Shown here piece after piece: positions 50,138 to 57,561 of a stretch of DNA of 64,000 nt; within the stretch, counting starts at the first letter, position 1, and each line of letters starts with the position of its first letter. The notes under the pieces were generated by a model. That model was given only the letters and a program-made list of their open reading frames with translations. It searched no databases and was not told where the DNA came from. This DNA comes from Gemmobacter caeni (lineage in GTDB: Bacteria > Pseudomonadota > Alphaproteobacteria > Rhodobacterales > Rhodobacteraceae): NCBI RefSeq assembly GCF_003054195.1, contig NZ_QBKP01000002.1, positions 327,970 to 391,969 on the forward strand. The letters are read 5' to 3'. The position numbers were made by a program, and so were the translations under genes.

Positions 50138-51868
50138 ATGACCGCTTCTACCGTGCCGCTACGCGCCGCCCTCTATCTGCGTGTTTCGACGGCGCGGCAG
50201 GCCGAGCATGACGTTTCCATTCCCGACCAGAAGCGGCAGGGCGAAGCCTATTGCGAGTCACGCGGCCTGCAACTGGTCGAAACCTTTATTGAACCCGGCG
50301 CATCGGCGACCAATGACCGCCGCCCCGAGTTCCAGCGCATGATCGAGGCCGGAACGTCGAAACCCGCGCCCTTCGACGTTGTGGTGGTCCATTCGTTCAG
50401 CCGGTTCTTCCGCGATCACTTCGAGCTTGAGTTCTATGTCCGCAAGTTGGCGAAGAACGGTGTGAAGCTGGTTTCGATCACTCAGGAAATGGGGGACGAC
50501 CCCATGCATGTCATGATGCGGCAGATCATGGCGCTGTTCGATGAATATCAGTCCAAGGAAAACGCCAAGCACGTCATGCGCGCCTTGAAGGAGAACGCGC
50601 GGCAAGGCTTCTGGAACGGCTCGCTACCTCCTATCGGCTATCGCACCGTCGCCGCCGAACAGCGCGGGGCTAAGACCAAGAAGAAGCTGGAGATTGACCC
50701 GCTGCACGCCGATACGGTGCGGCTGATCTATCGCCTTGCCTTGGAGGGCGACGGCACCACCGGCCAGATGGGCGTCAAGAACATCGTCTCCTATCTCAAC
50801 AGCCGCCGCATCTTCACCCGCGATGGCGGGCGTTGGGGCATCGGGCAGGTGCACCGCATCCTGACCCGTCGCACCTATATGGGCGAGCATGAGTTCAACA
50901 AGCGCTCCAAAACCAAGGAATTGAAGCCGGTCAGCGAGATCGTGACGGTTCCGGTCCCCCCCATTATCGACAAAGATACGTTCGAGGCGGTTCAGAAGCT
51001 GCTCAAGGCTCGTAATCCCAAGGTCATGCCCGCCCGCGTCATCAGCGGCCCAACCATGCTGACCGGCCTGATCCATTGCGCCAAGTGCGGCGGGGCCATG
51101 ACCATCCGCACCGGCAAGGGCGGGCGCTATCGCTACTACGCCTGCTCGATGAAGGCGCGGCAGGGGCCGACCGCCTGCGAAGGCATGGCCGTGCCGATGG
51201 AAAAGTTGGACGATCTTGTCGTCAATCACCTTGAGAAACAGCTTCTCCAGCCCGAGCGGCTGGAAACCGTGCTTGCCGCTGCGCTCGACCGCAGGGAAGA
51301 ACACGCTGAGCGCCGCCGCGAGCATATCGCCGAGTTGAACAAACGCTCAGCCGAATCGGAATTGCGCCTCAAACGGCTTTATGACGCCATCGAGGCAGGT
51401 GTTGCCGATCTGGACGACCCGGCGCTGAAAGATCGTATCGACGGCCTCAAGGCCATCCGCGATCAGGCCAAAGCTGATGCCGAGCGTGCGCAGGCCATGC
51501 TCCAGAACACAGGACAGAAGGCGGTGACGCCGCAGATGCTGCGCAAGTTCGCCACAACCGCCCGTGAGCGTATTAGACTGGAAAGCGGCGGCTATCGTCG
51601 CGACCACCTTCGCGCGCTCGCGCAGCGCGTCGAGGTCGCGGAGGGCGAGGTTCGCATCATGGGATCGAAGTCCCGGCTGCTACAGACGCTTGTGGCGGGA
51701 AGTTGCGTAAATTCAGTGCCCACTCAGGGACTGAAGTGGCGGATGGAGTGGGATTCGAACCCACGGCGGGGTCTCCCCCGCGCTGGTTTTCAAGACCAGA
51801 GCCTTAAACCACTCGGCCATCCACCCGTAACCGCTTCGGACATCTTATCTGTGTGCGAAAAACGATAG
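50138..51868 (+). CDS. Large serine recombinase (integrase) of the element
   Basis: The N-terminal resolvase domain has RAALYLRVSTARQAEHDVSI with the catalytic Ser near residue 14 and VVVVHSFSRFFRD with Arg residues. A recombinase domain (GVKNIVSYLNSRRIFTRDGGRWGIGQVHRIL), a zinc ribbon (HCAKCGGAM...YYACSM) and a coiled coil (about 400-470) follow. The last 50 residues read through the antisense of tRNA-Ser (EWDSNPRRG...), because the gene has no stop before the attachment site. The C-terminus therefore depends on the insertion site. ATG 50138 follows AAAGGAAACAG. Confidence 0.92.
   Translation: MTASTVPLRAALYLRVSTARQAEHDVSIPDQKRQGEAYCESRGLQLVETFIEPGASATNDRRPEFQRMIEAGTSKPAPFDVVVVHSFSRFFRDHFELEFYVRKLAKNGVKLVSITQEMGDDPMHVMMRQIMALFDEYQSKENAKHVMRALKENARQGFWNGSLPPIGYRTVAAEQRGAKTKKKLEIDPLHADTVRLIYRLALEGDGTTGQMGVKNIVSYLNSRRIFTRDGGRWGIGQVHRILTRRTYMGEHEFNKRSKTKELKPVSEIVTVPVPPIIDKDTFEAVQKLLKARNPKVMPARVISGPTMLTGLIHCAKCGGAMTIRTGKGGRYRYYACSMKARQGPTACEGMAVPMEKLDDLVVNHLEKQLLQPERLETVLAAALDRREEHAERRREHIAELNKRSAESELRLKRLYDAIEAGVADLDDPALKDRIDGLKAIRDQAKADAERAQAMLQNTGQKAVTPQMLRKFATTARERIRLESGGYRRDHLRALAQRVEVAEGEVRIMGSKSRLLQTLVAGSCVNSVPTQGLKWRMEWDSNPRRGLPRAGFQDQSLKPLGHPPVTASDILSVCEKR
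51736..51742 (+). other. Putative right attachment core at the tRNA-Ser 3' end
   Basis: GTGGCGG covering the encoded CCA and discriminator of tRNA-Ser(TGA), matching 40966-40972. Insertion here would leave the tRNA intact. Confidence 0.35.
51737..51826 (-). tRNA. tRNA-Ser (anticodon TGA)
   Basis: Type II tRNA, 90 nt, acceptor GGGTGGA/TCCATCC, anticodon loop CTTGAAA, encoded CCA. Reads UCA/UCG/UCU. The serine recombinase gene runs antisense through it. A TGCGAAAAA-ATA motif lies just beyond its 5' side at 51854. Confidence 0.95.
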
Positions 51869-52049
51869 ACGTTCAAGCGGAAAAGCGCGTCCGGCGCCCC
51901 TTTTTTGGAGCGGTCCCGCGGGGGTCGCACCCGGCCCCCGGCGCTATGCGCACTCGCCTCCGGGGGCAGCCCCTACCCGGGCCCAGGACCGCAAAACATG
52001 TGGAGAACCGATGATCCCGGGTTGTTCCCTGGGTGTTCGTTCCGAATTA

Positions 52050-52065
52050 TGCGAAAAACGATATA
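52050..52065 (+). promoter_or_regulatory. TGCGAAAAAC-GATATA motif before the YkuD gene
   Basis: TGCGAAAAAC (52050-52059) directly followed by GATATA, ending about 10 bases before the GTG start at 52076. If ATATAG is a -10 box the message would have almost no leader. Confidence 0.45.
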
Positions 52066-52075
52066 GGTGGTTTTC

Positions 52076-52588
52076 GTGAGACGCAGAAATTTCCTTTTCG
52101 GGTCCGCCCTCGCCCTTTCCGGATGTTCGGGCCTCTGGCCCTCTCGCGAGACGCCCTCCGTCGAGGTGGCGCCCGGATCTGTGTCCCGGTTGCACGTCCT
52201 GAAGGGGGAGCGTCTGCTACGGCTCGAGGCCGGCGAACAGGTTGTCCGGGAGTATCGGATCGGGCTCGGGTTCACGCCGGAGGGGCCGAAACTTCACCAG
52301 GGGGACGGCAGGACCCCGGAGGGGCTCTACAGGATCGATCGGCGCAATCCGCGGTCCGCCTATCATCTCGCCCTGGGCGTCTCCTATCCAAGCCCGGAGG
52401 ACCGGGTCCGTGCCTGGGCGAAAGGTCGCTCCCCGGGCGGGGACATCTTCCTGCACGGGTCCCCCAACGGGATGGACCCGGAGCCGTCCGGTGACTGGAC
52501 CCGGGGCTGCATCGCGGTCCGAAACGCGGAGATCGAGGAGATCTGGCGGCTCGTCCCGACCGGGTGCCCGATCCTGATCGAGGCCTGA
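52076..52588 (+). CDS. L,D-transpeptidase (YkuD) lipoprotein
   Basis: A 170-residue protein. A lipobox LALSGC is at residues about 13-18, then a YkuD domain: VLKGERLLRLEAGEQVVREYRIGLG, and the catalytic block FLHGSPNGM followed by DWTRGCIAVRN, with Cys as the nucleophile. These enzymes cross-link peptidoglycan or attach lipoproteins to it. It would act in the periplasm and may reinforce the wall during infection. GTG 52076 is chosen because AGGTGG precedes it. Confidence 0.82.
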   Translation: MRRRNFLFGSALALSGCSGLWPSRETPSVEVAPGSVSRLHVLKGERLLRLEAGEQVVREYRIGLGFTPEGPKLHQGDGRTPEGLYRIDRRNPRSAYHLALGVSYPSPEDRVRAWAKGRSPGGDIFLHGSPNGMDPEPSGDWTRGCIAVRNAEIEEIWRLVPTGCPILIEA

Positions 52589-52605
52589 CCCGTTCGACTG
52601 CGTGC

Positions 52606-52690
52606 TGGTGCCCCCTGCGGGACTCGAACCCGCACGCCCGAGGACGGAGGAGTTTAAGTCCCCGGCGTCTACCGCTTCCGCCAAGGGGGC
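52606..52690 (-). tRNA. tRNA-Leu (anticodon TAA)
   Basis: Type II, acceptor GCCCCCT/AGGGGGC, anticodon loop CTTAAAC, discriminator A, encoded CCA. Reads UUA, a codon that must be rare in this GC-rich DNA. Confidence 0.95.
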
Positions 52691-52692
52691 AC

Positions 52693-52769
52693 TGGTAGGC
52701 CCGGCAGGATTCGAACCTGCGCTCTACCCGTTATGAGCGGGCGGCTTTGGACCGCTAAGCTACAGGCCC
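52693..52769 (-). tRNA. tRNA-Met or tRNA-Ile2 (anticodon CAT), copy 1
   Basis: Acceptor GGGCCTG/CGGGCCT with G1-U72 and one internal wobble, anticodon loop CTCATAA, encoded ACCA. It is not an initiator by its anticodon stem (no GGG/CCC triplet). Elongator Met or TilS-modified Ile cannot be told apart by eye. Confidence 0.9.
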
Positions 52770-52778
52770 GGAACACGC

Positions 52779-53228
52779 TCATTGATCAGGAAGGGGGCCC
52801 AGGCAGTCGAGAAGGGCCTGATAGCTCCCCCCGCGCAGGCGCGCGGCGACCGTACAGACCCCCATGAGATCCGTATCGTACCGGGACATCCCCGTCTCGA
52901 TCAGGTCATAAGCCTCCGTCTGCGCCGTCATGCAGGTCTCATAGGCGAGCGCCACGTTCACCGCGCCGGCCGCCTCTGCGGCACAGAGGTCCTGCACGGG
53001 CAGGTCCGGCATCCCGCCGACCTCCCGGGTCACCGGAAGCGCCATCACGGGGTCGCGGTTCAACGGCTCGCTGACCACCATGTCGCCGATGGCGCCGCCA
53101 GCGAGGGCCTGGCCGAGCGCCCCGACCGAGGCCGCGCCAGAGTGTTCCGCGACGGCGGAGCCGGTCTGGGCGTTCAGGGATGCGGGGGTTGCCGCGAACA
53201 GAAGAGGAAGAAGAGCCCGTTTCAACAT
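52779..53228 (-). CDS. Small secreted protein (149 aa)
   Basis: A signal peptide (MLKRALLPLLFAATPASLNAQ) is followed by an Ala/Gly-rich region and a C-terminal part with four cysteines (DLCAAEA, YETCMTA, GVCTVAA, LLDCLG), probably two disulfides in the periplasm. Family not recognised. It overlaps the preceding gene by 7 bases. Confidence 0.6.
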   Translation of the reverse strand: MLKRALLPLLFAATPASLNAQTGSAVAEHSGAASVGALGQALAGGAIGDMVVSEPLNRDPVMALPVTREVGGMPDLPVQDLCAAEAAGAVNVALAYETCMTAQTEAYDLIETGMSRYDTDLMGVCTVAARLRGGSYQALLDCLGPLPDQ

Positions 53229-53518
53229 GTGATCTCCATCATCGAACTCGTGTGGTCGGGGATCTCCCGGATCTCCGACCGGAACCGCTCAAGCGCGCGG
53301 CGCTCCCCCATCAGGAGCTCCCCGAAATGCCGCCGCGGGTTTCCGCAGGCGAAACAGGAGCAGGGGGCCCGCGTCGCGGCCATCATCCCGACCTGCGCTG
53401 CGACGAAGTCGGCCGGGCGCCCCTCGGGCGGGGTCCAGGTCCAGCGCGCCTTGAGCTTGCGCCGGGCCCGTGCCTTCGCCCGCTCCTCCGTGTGACGCCG
53501 ATAGGCGATGCCGCGCAT
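53222..53518 (-). CDS. Small protein with CxCFxCGNPRRHFGE motif
   Basis: A 98-residue basic protein. CSCFACGNPRRHFGE near residue 53 closely resembles a short conserved motif in many small bacterial and phage proteins of unknown role; the three cysteines may bind metal. The N-terminus is very basic (EERAKARARRKLKAR), which suggests nucleic-acid binding. It is upstream of and overlaps the secreted-protein gene. Confidence 0.65.
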   Translation of the reverse strand: MRGIAYRRHTEERAKARARRKLKARWTWTPPEGRPADFVAAQVGMMAATRAPCSCFACGNPRRHFGELLMGERRALERFRSEIREIPDHTSSMMEITC

Positions 53519-53537
53519 GGCCGAACCCTCCGCTTTC

Positions 53538-53614
53538 TGGTGCCGCCACCAGGTTTCGAACCCGGGACATCCTGATTACAAATCAGGCGCTCTACCATCT
53601 GAGCTATGACGGCC
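53538..53614 (-). tRNA. tRNA-Thr (anticodon TGT)
   Basis: Acceptor GCCGTCA/TGGCGGC, anticodon loop TTTGTAA, encoded ACCA. Reads ACA. Confidence 0.95.
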
Positions 53615-53630
53615 AATCCCTCGTTTTCCT

Positions 53631-53714
53631 GGTGCCCGGGGCGGGATTTGAACCCGCACGGCTTGCGCCGCCACCCCCTCAAGATGGTGTGTCTACCAGT
53701 TCCACCACCCGGGC
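53631..53714 (-). tRNA. tRNA-Leu (anticodon GAG)
   Basis: Type II, acceptor GCCCGGG/CCCGGGC, anticodon loop TTGAGGG, encoded ACCA. Reads CUC and CUU. Confidence 0.94.
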
Positions 53715-53721
53715 CTTCCTC

Positions 53722-54360
53722 TCAGGGCCCCGACATCGCCGGGGCCTCCTCGGTTTTCACGGACCGCTCCCGGTCCACCTTCGCCTGGGCGAAGATCAGG
53801 TCCACCTCCGCCTCCGTGACCCGCCGGAACCCGTCGGGTGTGCTCGGGGAGGACCCCTCGGGGAGCCATCGTATCTCCCCCTTGACCCGCGCCGCCGCCT
53901 CATAGTCCGGGGTGATCAGGATCACCTCGGCGATCCCGTCCGGACGGGAGGTCCAGCAGGCGGAGAAGGGGTTCGGCCCCCCGGTCGTGAGGAAGCGGGT
54001 CCCCTTCCCGTCCGGCCCCTCGTAGGAGAGCCCGTGAGGCAGGCTGAACGCGTCCTGGACGGTCCGGGCCAGGTCCTGGCGCCAGGGGAGCGCGTCGATC
54101 AGCGCCTGATCCGTGGTGTTCGTCCGCTTGGGCCGGCTCGACCCGTTCGGGCCCGGCCTCGTCCAGCCGTCCGGGACCCGGTTCCCGGGGAACCTGAAAT
54201 GGGACGGCTTCTCGAATCCGAACCGGAAGCACCCGTCCGCGCCGAACCGGCTCATCAGCTCCGAGAGGCGGAGCTCCGCCTCATACCAGGCGGTACGCCA
54301 GGCCTCGAGGATCTCCTTCGGTCGACCGCTCTCTGCGATCAGATAGGCGCGCTCCCGCAT
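53722..54360 (-). CDS. Hypothetical protein (212 aa)
   Basis: ATG 54360 follows GAGGGACG. Segments include FRFGFEKPSHFRFPGNRVPDGWTRPGPNG, DAFSLPHGLSYEGPDGKGTRFLTTGGPNPFSACWTSRPDGIAEVILI and a charged C-terminus. No known motif. It sits between tRNA-Leu and the Thg1-like gene on the same strand and may share their transcript. Confidence 0.6.
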   Translation of the reverse strand: MRERAYLIAESGRPKEILEAWRTAWYEAELRLSELMSRFGADGCFRFGFEKPSHFRFPGNRVPDGWTRPGPNGSSRPKRTNTTDQALIDALPWRQDLARTVQDAFSLPHGLSYEGPDGKGTRFLTTGGPNPFSACWTSRPDGIAEVILITPDYEAAARVKGEIRWLPEGSSPSTPDGFRRVTEAEVDLIFAQAKVDRERSVKTEEAPAMSGP

Positions 54361-54381
54361 CTCGTCCCTCAAAACCTCTAT

Positions 54382-54396
54382 TGCGAAAAACTATAC
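54382..54396 (+). promoter_or_regulatory. TGCGAAAAA-CTATACAAT motif
   Basis: TGCGAAAAA followed by CTATACAAT lies in the gap between the 53722 gene and the Thg1-like gene, both on the minus strand. Read for the minus strand the order is reversed (ATA box, then TTTTTCGCA). This is a counter-example to simple promoter orientation. Confidence 0.35.
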
Positions 54397-54418
54397 AATG
54401 ATTCCTCGTCGCGCAAGC

Positions 54419-55423
54419 TCAGTCAAAGGAGCTGGCGACAGGCGGAAGGTCCGAGGATCTGATCGCGTTCACCACGGAGCGGACGCTCAGGAGGAGGAGA
54501 CGCTGGTCCTCGACCCCGGGCAGATCTGCCCGGACCGCCGCCAGAACCTCCTCCTCCGGCTCGCCTGCGCGGACCCGCGGCTCCGCCAAGGCCCGCACCG
54601 CCTCGACGAGGTCGTTCCCGGCCAGCGGGGACGGCCCCGTCATGTCGAAGAGGAGCGCTGTCCGGTCCCCCGATTCCAGAAGGCGTCGAACCGGGACCTC
54701 CTCGACGAGGGTCCGAACAACGAGTCGGCCGTCCGGACGGCGCCCCTCCGGGATCCGGTCCCAGGTCTCCTGCCCGATCAGCGCGTAACGCGCACGCCGC
54801 TGGTAGAGGGCCCCGAGCCGATCCGCCTCGGCGAAATCCGTCTCAAACGCGACCCCGCGGTCCCGCATCAGGCCGATCATCTCCGGTCCGGAGAGCCCCC
54901 GCATCTCGGAGGGGCGTGCGACGGAGCGGCAGGCGGCGCTGATCCCGTTCTTGCGCGCGTCCTGGACCCGCCAGAGGATCGCGTTCGCCGCCTCCGTCCG
55001 GTCCGGGACGGACCAGGCGCGGGCGTCGAAGCTCGGCAGCCCGTCCAGGGCCCGGTCCGGACGGGTCCGGTGGAGCGCGCGGATAAAAAGCGCGGTCGCA
55101 AGCGAGGCGCAGGTGGACGCGATCTTCTGGGACCGGCCCGAGAAGGGGAGCGCGTCCTCCTCGTGACGCCGCTCGAGGATCAGGCTGATCTCGTCGGACT
55201 GGACGTAGCCGGCCCGGGCCCCGGTCTCCTCGACGAGGAGGCGGCAGGTCTCCCGCATCGCCCCGGACAGGTCCGGGTCGAACGGTTTGCGGAAGCCCCG
55301 CGTGAACTTCGAGAACCGGCGCCCGTCGATCCGGACCAGGACCGGAAGGTCCGGCGGCAGCGTGCGCTGCGCCTCCGCCGCCTCGTAGCCCTTCATCCGG
55401 TCGCCGAACGCGTCCCTCTCCAT
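54419..55423 (-). CDS. thg1: Thg1-like tRNA 5'-end 3'-to-5' polymerase
   Basis: A 334-residue Thg1-family protein. The palm-domain metal sites are VRIDGRRFSKFTRGF (Asp near residue 31) and YVQSDEISLIL (Asp/Glu near residue 79), matching the family's two carboxylates. Other conserved parts are the start RDAFGDRMKGYE, DGLPSFDARAWSVPDRTEAANAILWRVQDARKN, and GISAACRS. Thg1 adds G-1 to tRNA-His, and Thg1-like proteins repair 5'-truncated tRNAs by reverse polymerisation. It lies inside a large tRNA array that includes a tRNA-His with A73. Confidence 0.9.
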   Translation of the reverse strand: MERDAFGDRMKGYEAAEAQRTLPPDLPVLVRIDGRRFSKFTRGFRKPFDPDLSGAMRETCRLLVEETGARAGYVQSDEISLILERRHEEDALPFSGRSQKIASTCASLATALFIRALHRTRPDRALDGLPSFDARAWSVPDRTEAANAILWRVQDARKNGISAACRSVARPSEMRGLSGPEMIGLMRDRGVAFETDFAEADRLGALYQRRARYALIGQETWDRIPEGRRPDGRLVVRTLVEEVPVRRLLESGDRTALLFDMTGPSPLAGNDLVEAVRALAEPRVRAGEPEEEVLAAVRADLPGVEDQRLLLLSVRSVVNAIRSSDLPPVASSFD

Positions 55424-55448
55424 ATGCAGATCCTCTTCTTTCCGTGTG

Positions 55449-55847
55449 TTATTCTTGGGCGGGGAGGGCCGGCTGCGGCTGCCCGCGACGATCCCGCTCG
55501 GCCCGCATCCAGGCGATGTCCCCCTCGAGGTCCACGTCCGGGACCAGGTCGGTCAGGGCGAAGATCTCCGACATCCGACGCTGCACCTCCTCGGGCGGCA
55601 GCCCCTCGAACGGGGTCGTGGTGAGACGGCTCACCCGGCGGAGCACGTCGCTCAGCCGGTACACCTTCGCCTGCTCCCGCTCCAGCTCCGTGAAGCTCGC
55701 GTAGACCGCACCGGTCCGGCGCAGCCCCTCCAGAGCGGCGGCGAGCCCGTCCGGGGTCGCCTCCGGCCCGAGCGAGACCCGGACCTGTGCGGCGCCGATC
55801 GCCTGGCGATGCGCCTCGATAACCTCGTCGAACGTCCTCTCCGGCAT
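55449..55847 (-). CDS. Hypothetical protein (132 aa)
   Basis: Start MPERTFDEVIEAHRQAIGAAQ at 55847 is fixed by AGGAGGGC just upstream. The product is helical and acidic, ending EGDIAWMRAERDRRGQPQPALPAQE. No motif is known. It is cotranscribed by position with the Thg1-like gene, 25 bases away. Confidence 0.6.
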   Translation of the reverse strand: MPERTFDEVIEAHRQAIGAAQVRVSLGPEATPDGLAAALEGLRRTGAVYASFTELEREQAKVYRLSDVLRRVSRLTTTPFEGLPPEEVQRRMSEIFALTDLVPDVDLEGDIAWMRAERDRRGQPQPALPAQE

Positions 55848-55871
55848 GATCAGCCCTCCTGTTGATGATAT

Positions 55872-55895
55872 GGCCGGGCCCGAAACGGCCCGGCC
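55872..55895. terminator. Perfect hairpin between the release-factor-like gene and 55847
   Basis: GGCCGGGCC/GGCCCGGCC with a 6-base CGAAAC loop, no U-run. A second hairpin (GCGCCCGGG/CCCGGGCGC) follows near 55960-55983. They separate the release-factor-like gene from the next leftward gene. Confidence 0.45.
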
Positions 55896-55996
55896 TCGTT
55901 CCGCTGGCGGGGACGGCGGCCCTCCTCCTCCCCCGCGGATCCGGGGAGGGGCGTTTTCGCGCCCGGGCTGAGACCCGGGCGCCCGTCCGGTCCGGA

Positions 55997-56677
55997 TCAG
56001 GCCCAGAGCAGGTCGAACCGGCCCCGCATCACCGCGGAGCAGGCGGCGGACCTGCCCGTCAGGTGGTCCTGAACCCGGTCGTCCCGGAACCGGTAGGTGC
56101 GGCGTTTGTCCGCCCGCATGCCCGTTCCGACCTGGTCCGACCGGGCCCGGTTCTCCCGCCCTCGCGCCTCCCCCTCGGAGAGGTCCCGGAGCCGGTCCAG
56201 CAGCGCCTCGCGCGCTTGACGCAGGCTCTCCTCCCGCTTCCGGCACTGGGCCGTCACCACGAGGCCGGACGGCAGGTGCCGGAGCCGGACGGAGTTCTGG
56301 TGCTTGTTGCGGTGCTGACCGCCCGCCCCGGAGCCGGAATACCACTCGAGCTGGAGGTCACCCTCCTTGAGGGGGATAGGTGCCCCCCGCCGCGTGTCGG
56401 GGAGGACGGAGACGGTGACGGTCGAGCTGTGCACGCGGCCGTTCCGCTCGCCGAGCGGGACCCGCTGCACCCGGTGCCCGCCCGCCTCGTTCCCCCAGGC
56501 GGACAGGTCCGCCCCCTCGAGGAGCAGGAGGTGGGTGCGGGCCTCCCCGGCCGGCGCGCGCCGGCGCAGTCAGCCCTTGCCGGCGGCGAATTTCACGTAG
56601 GCCTCCGCGAGCTCGGAGGCGAAGAGTTCGGCGTCCTGGCCGCCCTCGGCGGGCCGGATCTCGATGCGCAGTCGCAT
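55997..56677 (-). CDS. Class I release-factor-like protein with in-frame UGA codon
   Basis: From ATG 56677 the frame reads MRLRIEIRPAEGGQDAELFA, a short PCRF-type start, to a UGA at 56572-56570. It continues in the same frame without other stops as LLLLEGADLSAW, EAGGHRVQRVPLGERNGRVHSS, then the catalytic loop SGSGAGGQHRNKHQNSVR (GGQ intact) to 55997. Total 226 codons. The stop-recognition tripeptide PxT of RF1 is PLG here. The UGA is followed by C, a weak-stop context. It may be decoded by readthrough, as an autoregulated gene like prfB (which uses frameshifting), or be a mutation. GGQ factors hydrolyse peptidyl-tRNA on ribosomes. Confidence 0.8.
56570..56572 (-). promoter_or_regulatory. In-frame UGA stop inside the release-factor-like gene
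   Basis: The stop falls after codon 35 (AAGKG) in a frame that remains open and homologous on both sides. The next base is C (UGAC). Neighbouring genes end in UGA, so UGA is a normal stop here. Confidence 0.75.
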
Positions 56678-56754
56678 GGTCTTCTCCTTCTCTGCGATGC
56701 GGGACGCGAGGAAGAGCTGTCCCCCCGCGGCGTCCCGCGCGGGGGGGCGCGTCC

Positions 56755-57171
56755 TCACCGGAGCTTCAGGTGTCCGGTCAGGGCGTGGATCCGGTCCGGG
56801 TCCCCGGGCCCGATCGCGAGAGCGGTCCTCGTCGGGACCCCGTTGAACTCGGTCCGGCCCGCGTCCGTGATCAGGCAGCAGGGGATCCGCTCGCGGAGCG
56901 CGGCCGCGTGGAGGGCCGTAAGCTCCTCCTCCGTGTCGACCCCGACCGCCACCTTGGCGAAGGGGCCGTCGAGCCACATCCGGACGAACGGGTCGCGCCG
57001 GTGCGCGAGATAGGCCCCCATGGAGGCGTGCGCCCCCTGGGCGATCTCCTTGCCGCGCCGCATCTTCAGATCCGTGCGCAGGATGATCATCTGTTTGAGC
57101 CGCCCCTCATGGCGGCGCATGAGGCGGCGGAGCGCCCACATGGGCAGGTATCGTCCGATGAGCCGGAACAT
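56755..57171 (-). CDS. pth2: Pth2-type peptidyl-tRNA hydrolase
   Basis: A 138-residue protein. After a short basic N-terminus, MIILRTDLKMRRGKEIAQGAHASMGAY carries the Pth2 signature (Lys and Gln-Ala-His catalytic segment). Then VDTEEEL, ITDAGRTEFNGVPTRTALAIGP (Thr/Asp of the active site). Pth2 releases peptides from drop-off peptidyl-tRNA. Pth2 is the archaeal/eukaryotic type and less usual in bacteria. It lies next to the release-factor-like gene and two tRNA-Val genes, so it belongs to a translation-rescue set. Confidence 0.9.
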   Translation of the reverse strand: MFRLIGRYLPMWALRRLMRRHEGRLKQMIILRTDLKMRRGKEIAQGAHASMGAYLAHRRDPFVRMWLDGPFAKVAVGVDTEEELTALHAAALRERIPCCLITDAGRTEFNGVPTRTALAIGPGDPDRIHALTGHLKLR

Positions 57172-57189
57172 GGGATCTCCGCGATAAGG

Positions 57190-57264
57190 TGGTGGGTCCT
57201 GAAGGGGTCGAACCTTCGGCCTCTCCCGTGTCGGGGGAGCGCTCTACCGCTGAGCTAAGGACCC
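57190..57264 (-). tRNA. tRNA-Val (anticodon GAC)
   Basis: Acceptor GGGTCCT/AGGACCC, anticodon stem CTCCC/GGGAG, loop CCGACAC. Position 33 is C where U is nearly universal. Encoded ACCA. Reads GUC and GUU. Confidence 0.92.
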
Positions 57265-57294
57265 GGAGCCGCGCCTGAGCGGCGCGAGAGGCGA

Positions 57295-57370
57295 TGGTGG
57301 GTCCTGCCAGGTTCGAACTGACGACCTCCTCGATGTGAACGAGGCGCTCTACCGGCTGAGCTAAGGACCC
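57295..57370 (-). tRNA. tRNA-Val (anticodon CAC)
   Basis: Acceptor identical to the previous tRNA-Val, anticodon loop TTCACAT, encoded ACCA. Reads GUG. The T-stem has a mismatch (GTCAG/CTGGC). Confidence 0.93.
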
Positions 57371-57561
57371 GGGGAAGGTGCGCCCCGCCCCGCTGCCCCC
57401 TCCCCCGCCACCTTCCGGCGCAGGGTTCGGGGTCCGCTCATCACGCGGCGGCAGAGGTTAACGTGCCCTTACGGGGCGGGGCTGGGGCAGAGGCGTCCGG
57501 GGCACGTGCGGCCCCGATGGTGCGCGAACGGGGGAGCGACCCCCTTGCCCGTCTCGGATAT

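Larger units (their letters stand above)
40966..51742 (+). mobile_element. Mobilisable integrative element inserted at tRNA-Ser(TGA)
   Basis: A segment of about 10.8 kb with composition and gene content unlike the flanks: a Ti-type relaxase with TraC and TraD, AlpA, HicAB, a large serine recombinase at the right edge next to a tRNA 3' end, and chromosomal-type cargo (transglutaminase-like, glyoxalase-like, Lrp, LysE, UbiA). The TGCGAAAA motif of the rest of the window is not seen inside. Recombinase-at-tRNA is the normal layout of such elements. It has no mating-pore genes, so it would need a helper. Confidence 0.7.

Noticed and set aside
56570-56677. A +1 programmed frameshift as in prfB for the release-factor-like gene
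   Set aside because: The downstream homologous part is in the same frame as the upstream part, so frameshifting would destroy rather than restore it.
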